Shown here piece by piece: positions 51,567-60,652 of a stretch of 64,000 nucleotides of DNA. The notes beneath the pieces are model-generated. The model had not been told where the DNA came from and ran no database searches. It saw only the letters and a list, made by a program, of their open reading frames with translations. Within the stretch, counting starts at the first letter, position 1. Each line of letters opens with the position of its first letter. A program made the position numbers and the translations under genes. Origin of the DNA: Clostridium folliculivorans (GTDB lineage Bacteria > Bacillota > Clostridia > Clostridiales > Clostridiaceae); NCBI RefSeq assembly GCF_024341905.1, contig NZ_BQXY01000006.1, positions 186,001 through 250,000 on the forward strand, given 5' to 3'.

Positions 51567-53753
51567 TTAGTTTGTGATAAGCCTTTTATTATAATTTTGA
51601 GTTGATTGTTGTCTTAGTACAAAGTCAAAAAACATTCCTTTTTTATCTATTAAGGATTCATATGTTCCTTCTTCAATTATCTTTCCGTTGTTCATCATGA
51701 TAATTTTGTCGCATTGCTGAATTGTAGATAGTCGATGAGCTACTACGATTTTAGTGCAATTTAATTTTTCCAGTGAGTGAGTTAGCTTTTCCTGTGTTAT
51801 ATTGTCAAGAGCAGAAGTTGCTTCATCTAAAATAAGAATCTTAGGTTTTGAAACAATAGCTCTTGCAATCAAAATTCGCTGTTTTTGTCCACCAGATATT
51901 GAGCCATCTCCTTCACTTATTACTGTAAACATCCCCATTGGCATATTGCGAATATCGTCACCAATTCCAGCAATTTCAGCTGCTTCCCAGGCATCCTCCA
52001 TTGTTAGATTAGGTTCAAAAAATGTGATGTTTGCAAAAATACTATCAGCCAATAATTTGCCATCCTGTAATACTGTGCCAATCTGTTTCCTAAGATTTTT
52101 CAGATTCATTTCATTAATATTAATGTTATCATACAAAACTGCTCCGCTTTGTGGAAACTCGAATCCTAGTAATAGGCGAAGAAGAGTGCTTTTTCCACAC
52201 CCGGTAGGCCCAGTTATAGCTATATACTGACCACTTTGTATCTTGAGTGAAAAATCATCAAAAATATTAGAACTAAGCAGACTATATTTAAAACAGACAT
52301 TCTTAAGTTCTATATTGCCACTTAGATTTTTAATAATATGTTTGTTACCTGATGAATCAGGGACAGCACATAAAATAGGGTTTAGAAGTTCGATTGTAGC
52401 ATAAAACTGAGCAAATATGATTGATATGTCAGAAGCAGATGTAAGCGCAGCCGTAATCATACCAAATGAAATTGTAAATGACATAAAATCGGCAATAGAT
52501 ACATTGGTAATAGCTGCGATGTAGTACAATAATATAGTTGCTGCATAAGAAGCTACTGTACTAAAATGCGGCTGTAATTTTAAAATGAGTGGGGGATTAT
52601 ATAGTAGTTCAGCAGATTTTTTGTATGCTTTATCCCAATGAGTAAATGCTCTTTCCTCTGCTCTAGCAAGCTTGATTTTTTGTATTCCAGATAACAAAGA
52701 GAAAAAAATACTGGAGACATTAACATCGTTTCTAGTTAATTTCATATATACCTTAATTTGAAAAACAATAAATATTAAGATAAATACAATCATAAGTATT
52801 GTTACTGTGGCTGTTGGTATAGCTAAAGTAGGTGTAATATTTGCAATTTGAATTATATAGACTAACGAGAATATAACTGGAAGTACAGTTGTGAATATAG
52901 AATCAATCATTTGTGAGATCACAGCAATAAATCCTTGCAATCGCTTAGATATATCTCCTGATGAATATTCCTTGAAAAATGAAACCGGTAATGACAATAT
53001 CCTATCAATTAGAGCATTTTGAGTTGAAACTGAAATTATAGTTCTGATATTACATAGTATTGAGCGGCTTATGATTGAAAACAAAATTGTTGAAAATGAG
53101 ATACCAACTAATACACAGGCTGCTGATAATAATATTTTAAACGAATTATTAGGTATGACATTGCTGAAAATAAATTGATTCATTTTAGGTAATACAAGCC
53201 CAAGTGATGTTACAACCAAATAAGACAGCAATAACATGATATATTTTGGTAAAGGCACAGATTTTAAAGTGTAGTTAATTAGGTCTGAAATATTAATCGC
53301 ACTATGTGGCAAAGATTTACAAAAACAAAAGGCTTCATTTTCAAATAATTTTGCGGATTTTTTAGTTACATTATATCTCTTTTTTGTATTACAGTTGATA
53401 TAAATATATCCAGATGTTATTTTGGGGACAAAAACTACTATTTCCCCAGTCTGCATTTTGCCTACCATAGCGCCCATACTGTTTTTATACCAATCATTTT
53501 TTAATACAATAGAGCGATATATTAATCCTTTTATTGGCATCAAGTTTATTATCATATGTTCCATAGTTTCATATAGTATATGTGAATCGGTTAAAGTATC
53601 AACTTTATAGTATTTTAAAATCAAATTAAATGCTAATCTATATTGTTGATTGTTCCGTTCTTCATTGTAATGAGGGATTTCATTGAGTGGATTTTCGGTT
53701 TCAAAATTATTTAATGTGTTTGTAATATTTATATCATTTTTATATAGATTCAT
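51567..53753 (-). CDS. NHLM-type bacteriocin ABC exporter, permease-ATPase without peptidase
   Basis: 728 residues. About 160 N-terminal residues without C39 motifs, then six membrane helices (about 170-450), and an ATPase domain: Walker A GPTGCGKST, Q-loop VLQDGKLL, signature SGGQKQR, Walker B ILILDEATSALD and switch HRLST. This layout matches the second ABC component of NHLM-type peptide export systems. It overlaps nothing; nine bases separate it from the peptidase-bearing exporter. Probably forms a heterodimeric export machine with it. Confidence 0.88.
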   Translation of the reverse strand: MNLYKNDINITNTLNNFETENPLNEIPHYNEERNNQQYRLAFNLILKYYKVDTLTDSHILYETMEHMIINLMPIKGLIYRSIVLKNDWYKNSMGAMVGKMQTGEIVVFVPKITSGYIYINCNTKKRYNVTKKSAKLFENEAFCFCKSLPHSAINISDLINYTLKSVPLPKYIMLLLSYLVVTSLGLVLPKMNQFIFSNVIPNNSFKILLSAACVLVGISFSTILFSIISRSILCNIRTIISVSTQNALIDRILSLPVSFFKEYSSGDISKRLQGFIAVISQMIDSIFTTVLPVIFSLVYIIQIANITPTLAIPTATVTILMIVFILIFIVFQIKVYMKLTRNDVNVSSIFFSLLSGIQKIKLARAEERAFTHWDKAYKKSAELLYNPPLILKLQPHFSTVASYAATILLYYIAAITNVSIADFMSFTISFGMITAALTSASDISIIFAQFYATIELLNPILCAVPDSSGNKHIIKNLSGNIELKNVCFKYSLLSSNIFDDFSLKIQSGQYIAITGPTGCGKSTLLRLLLGFEFPQSGAVLYDNININEMNLKNLRKQIGTVLQDGKLLADSIFANITFFEPNLTMEDAWEAAEIAGIGDDIRNMPMGMFTVISEGDGSISGGQKQRILIARAIVSKPKILILDEATSALDNITQEKLTHSLEKLNCTKIVVAHRLSTIQQCDKIIMMNNGKIIEEGTYESLIDKKGMFFDFVLRQQSTQNYNKRLITN

Positions 53754-53762
53754 TTATATCAC

Positions 53763-55907
53763 CTATTCTGTAGTAACAAGATTTGTATACATTTTTCCTT
53801 GATTAAACAATTCAGCATGGTTTCCTCGTTCAACAATTTTACCATTATCCATTACAATTATTTCATCACAATCACGTACGATAGATAATCTATGTGAAAT
53901 GATAATTAAGGTAATATTTCGTGCACGAATAGCCTGCATTACTTGATATTCTGTTTTTGCATCTAGTGCTGAAGTAGCCTCGTCAAATATTATAATTTGA
54001 GGATTTTGAGCTAAAGCTCTAGCAATTTCAATACATTGTTTTTGACCGCCTGATAAGTTTTTTCCGTTTTCAAGAAGCACATTTTGATAACCATTTTCAC
54101 GTTCTAATATAGTAGAGTGAATTTGTGCATCTTGTGCAGCTAAATACATTTGTTCATCTGAAATCGAAGAGTTCCATAACTTAATGTTATTTTCAATGGT
54201 ATCTTCAAATAGGACAATGTTTTGATCGACAACGGTTAGTAATTTTCTAAATTCACTTTTAGGAATTTCACAAAGTGAATTATTAAAATAAAGAATTTCT
54301 CCAGACCATGGATCAAATAGTCCAGAAATAAGTTTAGATAAGGTAGATTTTCCACACCCGGATGAACCAACAATAGCAATACTCTTTCCAGCATGGATTT
54401 TTAGAGAGAGCCCATTGATAACAGCATTTGAATACTTTGAATATCCGAAATCCACATAATTAAGTTCCATATGATCAAATAATTCTGTTTTACATGATGA
54501 ATCGGTATTATAAAGTGTATCTGGTTTTGATTGCATTACATCCTCTACGCGTTCCATTGATGTACGCATTTCTTGAATGCTTTGTCCAGTTGAAATCAAC
54601 GAATTTACTGGCTGAATAAAAGCTATCATAAATCCTTGAAATGCAAGTAACATACCAGCCGTAAAATGATTTTTCATAATATAAAATGCACCAAGTGACA
54701 AAATTAAAACATTACCGATTTTTTCAATAAGCTGAGGAAGCATGCCCCAGAAGAGATTAATTTTATCGATTTCAATATTTGTATTATTGACAGCGGCCTG
54801 ATGGCCGGACCAACTCTTGTAAAAGCCCAATTCTGAACCGCTTGCTTTTATTGTTTCAATCATTTGGAGACCAGATAAAGTTTTTGACATCAAATTTCCG
54901 CTATTTCGTGCTTGTACTCGGTAGATATCTAGACGTTTAGATGAAATTATTCTTGCAAGAATAGAATTTATACATATAACTAAAATTCCTATAATGGTCA
55001 ATTGAATACTATACTGAATCATAATGAAAAAATAAGTTATTAGAAGTATAAAGTTTAAAAGTGCAGGTGCTAATTTCTGAATCAATGTATATGCAATAGT
55101 CCTATTAGAGTCCTGTCGCACAGAAATATCTCCAGCCATATGTTGAGAATAAAAATTCATTGGTAATCGAAGAAGATGCTTAATAAAAGAGTAATCTGAG
55201 TATATAGCATATTTACCCTGTATTTTTAGAGAATTGATGCCGTTAATAATAGAAACAGCGATTTGAGATAGTAGTAATAATATCATTACGCTAATGAGTT
55301 GATATAACCAATAGGGATTACTCTTGTTTAAGACATAGTCGAAAAATACTCTGCTAAGCACTGGGGAGATTATACCAATTATGCAAGTAGTTATACTTGT
55401 AAGTAATATCAAAATCATTGGTGAAATAGAATTATCGAGCCTTTTTTTTATAAAAGACCAAATGCTCTGACGTTTCCCATCAGCAATAAACTGCGCTGTC
55501 TTTGATAACTGCATATAAATACCTGTAAAAGATTTAGCGAATTCATCTAAGGATACTGTTACTTTTCCTTGAGCAGGATCAGTTAATACTGCACCTTTTT
55601 TTGTAAATCCATTGAGCACAACAAAGTGATTAAAATTCCAATGTATTATACAGGGTAATTTTGCTTTTGTCATAATGAAATTTAAGCTACACCTATAACT
55701 ATGTACATCCAATCCGTATTTTTGGGCGGCACGTGCCATATTATTAAGACTGCAGCCATCTCTGGAAACTCCACATTCTTCCCGAACCTGTTCCAAGGGG
55801 ACCCATTTACCATAATAAGCAAGAAGCATTGTTAAACAAGCCGCACCACACTCAACATTTTCTAACTGCATAACTACAGGGACATTTATACAAGTATTAC
55901 GAAACAT
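53763..55907 (-). CDS. lanT: Lantibiotic exporter with C39 leader peptidase (LanT/NHLM type)
   Basis: 714 residues. Residues 1-135 are a C39 cysteine peptidase: QLENVECGAACLTML (catalytic Cys20), NFNHFVVLNGF (His) and TDPAQG (Asp). Then six membrane helices and an ATPase: GSSGCGKST, LSGGQKQ, IIFDEATSALD. It should cut precursors after the double Gly and export the product. Both precursors in the cluster have Gly-Gly junctions. GGAGATG precedes the ATG. Confidence 0.93.
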   Translation of the reverse strand: MFRNTCINVPVVMQLENVECGAACLTMLLAYYGKWVPLEQVREECGVSRDGCSLNNMARAAQKYGLDVHSYRCSLNFIMTKAKLPCIIHWNFNHFVVLNGFTKKGAVLTDPAQGKVTVSLDEFAKSFTGIYMQLSKTAQFIADGKRQSIWSFIKKRLDNSISPMILILLTSITTCIIGIISPVLSRVFFDYVLNKSNPYWLYQLISVMILLLLSQIAVSIINGINSLKIQGKYAIYSDYSFIKHLLRLPMNFYSQHMAGDISVRQDSNRTIAYTLIQKLAPALLNFILLITYFFIMIQYSIQLTIIGILVICINSILARIISSKRLDIYRVQARNSGNLMSKTLSGLQMIETIKASGSELGFYKSWSGHQAAVNNTNIEIDKINLFWGMLPQLIEKIGNVLILSLGAFYIMKNHFTAGMLLAFQGFMIAFIQPVNSLISTGQSIQEMRTSMERVEDVMQSKPDTLYNTDSSCKTELFDHMELNYVDFGYSKYSNAVINGLSLKIHAGKSIAIVGSSGCGKSTLSKLISGLFDPWSGEILYFNNSLCEIPKSEFRKLLTVVDQNIVLFEDTIENNIKLWNSSISDEQMYLAAQDAQIHSTILERENGYQNVLLENGKNLSGGQKQCIEIARALAQNPQIIIFDEATSALDAKTEYQVMQAIRARNITLIIISHRLSIVRDCDEIIVMDNGKIVERGNHAELFNQGKMYTNLVTTE

Positions 55908-55922
55908 GGCACATCTCCTTTA

Positions 55923-56423
55923 TCAATTTTTAAAAAAGTTTATCAAATCAATTTTACCCTTAGTGATGGTTATATAATGCATTTTATCATCTTGGATTTG
56001 ATGATTATCACATGTTATGGTGACAACAGAATTCCAATCTGATAAGGATAAGTTCGATTTATAATAGTCAAACTTAAGTTTACTTTCAACTTCGCGCTTA
56101 GAAAGAGGTATAGATGATATATCTGAAATTTGTGCATCGTATTCATTGTCTATTTTTACTGGTGTATCATATGTTATTGATTTACAAGTTTCGGGTGTGA
56201 TGTAACATATAATTTGATTATCTTTAGATATTCCAATGATATTGATTTTATCGGTAAAAGTAACAGTTAACATCCAAATTAGTAGACAAATAAGAAGAAT
56301 AAGGATACTTGAAAGAATAACCCACGCTTTTATGGAGATGGTCCTTACATAATCTGTAATGTTGTCTTGATCTGAAGTTAACACTTTTTGTAAGCTAGCT
56401 TTACGAAATAAATTGGAATTCAC
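55923..56423 (-). CDS. Short HlyD-like membrane protein of the exporter
   Basis: 166 residues if started at GTG 56423, six bases after AAGGAGG; the longer reading from ATG 56468 has no ribosome site and would include this one. One membrane helix at about 34-58, then an extracytoplasmic beta-rich region with a short basal part and no long coiled coil. It matches the position and shape of NHLM system HlyD-type adaptor proteins but is much shorter. It heads the export operon, divergent from the precursor genes. Confidence 0.7.
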   Translation of the reverse strand: MNSNLFRKASLQKVLTSDQDNITDYVRTISIKAWVILSSILILLICLLIWMLTVTFTDKINIIGISKDNQIICYITPETCKSITYDTPVKIDNEYDAQISDISSIPLSKREVESKLKFDYYKSNLSLSDWNSVVTITCDNHQIQDDKMHYITITKGKIDLINFFKN

Positions 56424-56531
56424 ACTAAATGCCTCCTTTATGCACGAAAACAGTGTTGTTCTATACATAAATTATATATAAAAACAAGGTAATTGTATCA
56501 AGAAAGTTGCAAAATGTCAAATTTATACATA

Positions 56532-56607
56532 GTTTACATAATGTTTACAAATAGTTAATATTATATTCATATTTACCATATAGAATAAAAATTGTTAAAA
56601 GTTTACA
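56532..56607. promoter_or_regulatory. GTTTACA repeats in the divergent lantibiotic promoter region
   Basis: GTTTACA occurs at 56532-56538, 56543-56549 and 56601-56607; the first two are eleven bases apart, one helical turn. They lie between the export operon and the precursor genes and could be sites for a cluster regulator outside the window. Confidence 0.4.
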
Positions 56608-56611
56608 AGAT

Positions 56612-56639
56612 TTGATAAAAAAAGTTACTGGAATAAGAT
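56612..56639 (+). promoter_or_regulatory. Promoter of the precursor genes
   Basis: TTGATA (56612-56617) and TAAGAT (56634-56639) with a 16-base spacer, about 85 bases before the first precursor ATG. Confidence 0.55.
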
Positions 56640-56722
56640 GTAATTGTGATGCGCATTTTAAATAAATGTGTTGATTATGTACAAGCTTATTATTCATTAA
56701 ATATTGGAAGGTGGTGAAATAA

Positions 56723-56917
56723 ATGAAGAATAACGAAGTTTATAAAAATGCTGGCTTTATAGAAGAAGATGAATTGTTAGAATTAGTTAATACTAACAAT
56801 ATCAATGGTGGTAGTACACCTATAGTTAGCGCTATTTCTGCAACTGTAGCTTCTGCTACTGCAATTTCTGCATTATTTACTGTAACAAGTGCATGTACAA
56901 CAAAGTGTGGTAAATAA
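56723..56917 (+). CDS. Lantibiotic precursor, beta-type peptide
   Basis: 64 residues. An acidic leader (1-30) ends in the double Gly of NNINGG. The core begins STPIVSAISATV and ends TSACTTKCGK. The core has thirteen Ser or Thr but only two Cys (in ACTTKCG), so at most two (methyl)lanthionine rings can form and many dehydrated residues could remain. The CTTKC ending is the hallmark of beta partners of two-component lantibiotics. AAGGTGGTG precedes the ATG. The alpha-type gene follows 32 bases on. Confidence 0.92.
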   Translation: MKNNEVYKNAGFIEEDELLELVNTNNINGGSTPIVSAISATVASATAISALFTVTSACTTKCGK

Positions 56918-56949
56918 GATAAATCTAAAAAAGAAAGCGGGGATGGAAA

Positions 56950-57162
56950 ATGATTAAAGATCCAATTAGACGTTATCAAGAGTCCAGTACAGAACTTCCA
57001 TGTGGAGATGTCAATTATGAGATTTCCGAAAATCAAGGATTAGATGTAACTGGTGGTACTTTTAGTGGTGGAACTATAAGCATCACTTTGAGTGTTTACA
57101 TGGGAAATAAGGGCAGTGTATGTACCTGGACTATTGAATGCCAATCAAACTGTAGTAAATAG
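56950..57162 (+). CDS. Lantibiotic precursor, alpha-type peptide with lipid II motif
   Basis: 70 residues. The leader ends in TGG at residue 36; the core starts TFSGGTISITLSVYMG and ends with CTWTIECQSNCSK. CTxTxEC is the lipid II-binding pattern of mersacidin and of alpha peptides such as LtnA1 of lacticin 3147 (compare CTLTHEC). Three Cys and several Ser/Thr in the core allow three rings. The leader carries one Cys and an Arg-rich start. GGGGATGG precedes the ATG. Confidence 0.93.
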   Translation: MIKDPIRRYQESSTELPCGDVNYEISENQGLDVTGGTFSGGTISITLSVYMGNKGSVCTWTIECQSNCSK

Positions 57163-57164
57163 TT

Positions 57165-57232
57165 TAACATTAGAAGTAACATTTAATATTATATAAAGTA
57201 TTTTAAATGTGAAGAGACTTTTTCTAATGTTA
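57165..57232 (+). other. Inverted repeat after the alpha precursor gene
   Basis: TAACATTAGAA (57165-57175) is the exact inverse of TTCTAATGTTA (57222-57232). It follows the lanA stop by three bases and has no U tract after it. It may stabilise the short precursor mRNA or act as an attenuator. Confidence 0.6.
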
Positions 57233-57333
57233 TTGATTCGGGGAAATAATACACATCTATTACTGTATAGAAGAGATTCAAAATACAGACTGGCCTAATC
57301 ATAAGATGATATAAGAGTAAACTTTTAATATTT

Positions 57334-57443
57334 TAGATACCCACGGTGAAAACTCAATTTATTCAGAAAATTGATTCTTTCTGACACTAAAGTCAAAGCT
57401 GATAGATTTAATGAATAAGTTAGAATTTAGTTGTGGGTATCTA
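57334..57443 (+). other. Long-range inverted repeat in the lanA-lanM leader
   Basis: TAGATACCCAC (57334-57344) is the exact inverse of GTGGGTATCTA (57433-57443), enclosing 88 bases that include CAATTT/AAATTG. A folded leader 76 bases before the first lanM start is implied. Confidence 0.6.
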
Positions 57444-57519
57444 TATTATTATCTTTTTCTTAGCTTGAAATCAATAGATAACAATGCAATTAACTAATAA
57501 TACTTTATGGAGATGTAAT

Positions 57520-60500
57520 ATGAATCGTATATTTAAAGATTTTGAAAATCAAGATGTAATAAATTATTGGCTGAGTCTTTTTCCGAATTTCAACACGGAG
57601 GAAGAACTGATTGATCATGTTGAACAAATGCTAGATATTCCATTTGAGAAATGTGGAAATCAGAATTTGTTTTTTCCGCTTTTATATAGTCATGTAGATA
57701 ATCGTTTAAAGCTATCCATTTCTAATGAACAGAAAAAACAGATTGATGAATGTATGAGAAAAAATATAGCGATTATGCCAATATACTTGTTATATCAAGA
57801 CATTGTATATGCAAATATTGGTGAATTGATGAATACTATTAATAATAGTAATTTAATTGGTGATAAGATATCTTTCATTTCCAGTGTTCTATCTCAATTA
57901 GATAGTAATTTAAGTCCTTATTTTATGCGTACTGTTGTATTGGAACTTAATTGTGCAAGAGAAGATGGATTATTAAAAGGTAATGATAGTAAACAGAGAT
58001 ATGAATATTTTATAAATACGTTGCTATCAGATTCACAATATAGAACAAAATTTTATAATGAGTATAAGACACTTTTTTGCATTTCATCAAACATGATCCA
58101 AAATTACTTTGACTATATACAAGATATTATAATTAATACAGAATCAGAAATAAAAGATTTGGATCGAATATTTCTGAGTAATGGAAAACTTGGTGAAATT
58201 AAAGATATAGAAGTTTCAATGGGAGACGTGCATTGTGATGGAAAGACCGTTGCTATTATACATTTTCAAAATGTAAATGTTGTATATAAGCCGAGAGATA
58301 TGAAGCTTGATTTGCAGTTCCAGGAGTTTTTAAAGTGGGTAAATTCTAAAAATATAATTGAAGGCATTCAATTGTCAATTACAAAGATACATACTACTAA
58401 GAACTGTGGTTGGATGGAATATGTTGAACAGATAGAGTGCGATAGTCAGGAGAAGGTAAATAGGTTTTATACAAAGTCTGGTATTTTGCTAGGGATTTTG
58501 TATTGTTTTAATGCAGTAGATTTTCATTTTGAAAATATAATAGCGCATGAAGAAGATCCAGTTTTAGTTGACTTAGAGACGTTATTTCATCCTAAGATAA
58601 CGGACAAGAGCGCAAAGAATAAAGATAGTGGATTTCAAACTGCAATTGAGTTTATTTACCAGTCGGTTGCTAAAATTGGATTACTTCCAACTCGAATGAG
58701 AGTTAGAAAAGACGACAAAATTCAAAGTATTGACGTAGGTGCATTAAGTGAAAGCAAAAATCAAAATAGTATTCTTAAATCACTAGTTTTTGAAAATCTT
58801 GATTCGGACAACTTGAGTTTATCATATGAGTACTTACCTGTTGATACTAAGAAAAATGCACCTAAACTTTTAGGACAGGCTTTAGATCCGAAAAAGTTTA
58901 TGGATTATTTACTAGATGGATTTAAATCTTTCTATCTATTTGCTCAAAAAAACAAGACTGAAATGCTTGATTTTACTATATCGACATTTGCAGAATGCCA
59001 AATACGAATTATATTGAAATCTACAGTCACCTATACTAGTTTATTAAATATTGCATCACACCCTGATTTTATGCGACAGCCAATTCACAGATTGATATTA
59101 CTATCTAAAATAGGTGCTAACGATTACTATGATATTAATATTAAACGATTTGAACTTTCTGAGCTTTGCCGAAATCAGGTGCCGTATTTTTATACAAGTT
59201 TTGAATCGCATGATTTGAAAGGTTATCCAAATATATGTTTTTCTAATAGCGTAGAACGTAATACTTCAGAAATACTCAGTAATAAATTAAATAATTTATC
59301 ATTAATAGATATGCAGATACAAATTAGTTTAATCAAGGATGCCTTTTTCGTCCGTAATTCAGAAAATGATATAACAGGTATTACATTTAATTATGAATCT
59401 GATAGTCAGCCAAGACCGAACGAATGGTTAAGATTCTCTGAAGATATAGCTGATCATTTACATTCACGTAGCTTTAAGGGAATTAACGATGATGGACAGG
59501 TGGATAGAGCATACGTAGGTGCGCAAACATTAATGACTGATAGTGAAGATTGGAATGTTGATGTAGATAGTTTAGATTTATATGATGGAAATTCAGGTAC
59601 AGCACTATTCTTCATTTATTTATGGAAGATAAGTGGTAATGAGCAATATCGTCGTTATGCGATTGAAACAATTCAGCCTGTAGTTCAAATTGTAAATAAA
59701 AGAAATGAGATAAAATATGAGGGAGCTATCGGTGCGTATAAAGGCCTTGGAGGTTTAGCGTATGCATTAAATAAGATTACTCTCTTAACAGGAGATTCAT
59801 TATTGTCAGACAGTATTGATGGTGTATTAGATCTCATCGAACAAAATATTGATGAGGATGTGAATTTTGATTTTATTGGTGGTGGCATTGGTTGTTTAGC
59901 TGCTTTATTATCAATATATCAAAAGCCATATAATCAGGCATTAAAAAATAGGGCCTTATCATTGTCTATAAGGATATATGAATTTCTTAAAAATAAATTT
60001 TTACCAAGTGAGTATGGCAAAGTTATCAATTTAAATAAAGAGCGAATAGGTTCTGGTTTTGCACATGGAACAGCTGGATTTGCACCATATCTTTACAAGT
60101 TATATACAATTACATCTAATAATGAAATATTGGAATTACTTCAAAACATTTTGGAATATGAACGACATATTTTTTATTCATCAAATATGCCTGGTTGGCA
60201 CTCATCACTTCAAAAAAGTGAGATGGATATTAGTTGGTGTAGTGGTGTTTGTGGAATACTTTTGAGCAAACTTCTGTTGAAAGAATATGGATATCATGAT
60301 GAAATGATTGATAATGAAATAGAGTTGGCATTTGACTTATCAATTAAAAATAGTTTTGGACATAATCTGCCTTATTGTCATGGAGATTTGTCTGCTCTGA
60401 CAATTATAAGGTATTACTCTAAAGTAATGAATAATGCACAAGTAGAAGTAGAATGTCTAAATGTGTTTCAACAATTATTTGATCGCGTTAAAGATGATTG

Positions 60501-60624
60501 GAAATCTGATAAGAAAACTTTAAATAGATTCAATGGTTTAATGCTTGGTGCTTCTGGATTAGGATTTGCTATGCTTAAACAATATGATTATGACAATGTT
60601 GATGAATTTTTATGGTTAGTTTAA
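57520..60624 (+). CDS. lanM: Class II lanthipeptide synthetase LanM (first)
   Basis: 1034 residues from the ATG at 57520, preceded by GGAG; an ATG at 57484 lacks a site. N-terminal dehydratase domain: GDVHCDGKT (about 234-242), NVVYKPRD (about 252-259), DFHFENI (Asp334) and DLETLF (Asp351), the kinase-like residues that phosphorylate and eliminate Ser/Thr. C-terminal LanC-like cyclase (about 690-1034) with FAHGTAGF and zinc ligands Cys907 (SWC), Cys953 and His954 (YCHGD). All key residues are present. Likely modifies one of the two precursors; which one cannot be told from sequence. Confidence 0.95.
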   Translation: MNRIFKDFENQDVINYWLSLFPNFNTEEELIDHVEQMLDIPFEKCGNQNLFFPLLYSHVDNRLKLSISNEQKKQIDECMRKNIAIMPIYLLYQDIVYANIGELMNTINNSNLIGDKISFISSVLSQLDSNLSPYFMRTVVLELNCAREDGLLKGNDSKQRYEYFINTLLSDSQYRTKFYNEYKTLFCISSNMIQNYFDYIQDIIINTESEIKDLDRIFLSNGKLGEIKDIEVSMGDVHCDGKTVAIIHFQNVNVVYKPRDMKLDLQFQEFLKWVNSKNIIEGIQLSITKIHTTKNCGWMEYVEQIECDSQEKVNRFYTKSGILLGILYCFNAVDFHFENIIAHEEDPVLVDLETLFHPKITDKSAKNKDSGFQTAIEFIYQSVAKIGLLPTRMRVRKDDKIQSIDVGALSESKNQNSILKSLVFENLDSDNLSLSYEYLPVDTKKNAPKLLGQALDPKKFMDYLLDGFKSFYLFAQKNKTEMLDFTISTFAECQIRIILKSTVTYTSLLNIASHPDFMRQPIHRLILLSKIGANDYYDINIKRFELSELCRNQVPYFYTSFESHDLKGYPNICFSNSVERNTSEILSNKLNNLSLIDMQIQISLIKDAFFVRNSENDITGITFNYESDSQPRPNEWLRFSEDIADHLHSRSFKGINDDGQVDRAYVGAQTLMTDSEDWNVDVDSLDLYDGNSGTALFFIYLWKISGNEQYRRYAIETIQPVVQIVNKRNEIKYEGAIGAYKGLGGLAYALNKITLLTGDSLLSDSIDGVLDLIEQNIDEDVNFDFIGGGIGCLAALLSIYQKPYNQALKNRALSLSIRIYEFLKNKFLPSEYGKVINLNKERIGSGFAHGTAGFAPYLYKLYTITSNNEILELLQNILEYERHIFYSSNMPGWHSSLQKSEMDISWCSGVCGILLSKLLLKEYGYHDEMIDNEIELAFDLSIKNSFGHNLPYCHGDLSALTIIRYYSKVMNNAQVEVECLNVFQQLFDRVKDDWKSDKKTLNRFNGLMLGASGLGFAMLKQYDYDNVDEFLWLV

Positions 60625-60652
60625 TAAAAATTCATGAAATGAGGAGAAGGTT

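Noticed and set aside
51802-52230. 142-codon plus-strand frame opposite the second exporter gene
   Set aside because: It is the antisense of the conserved ATPase domain; the protein shows no motif of its own.
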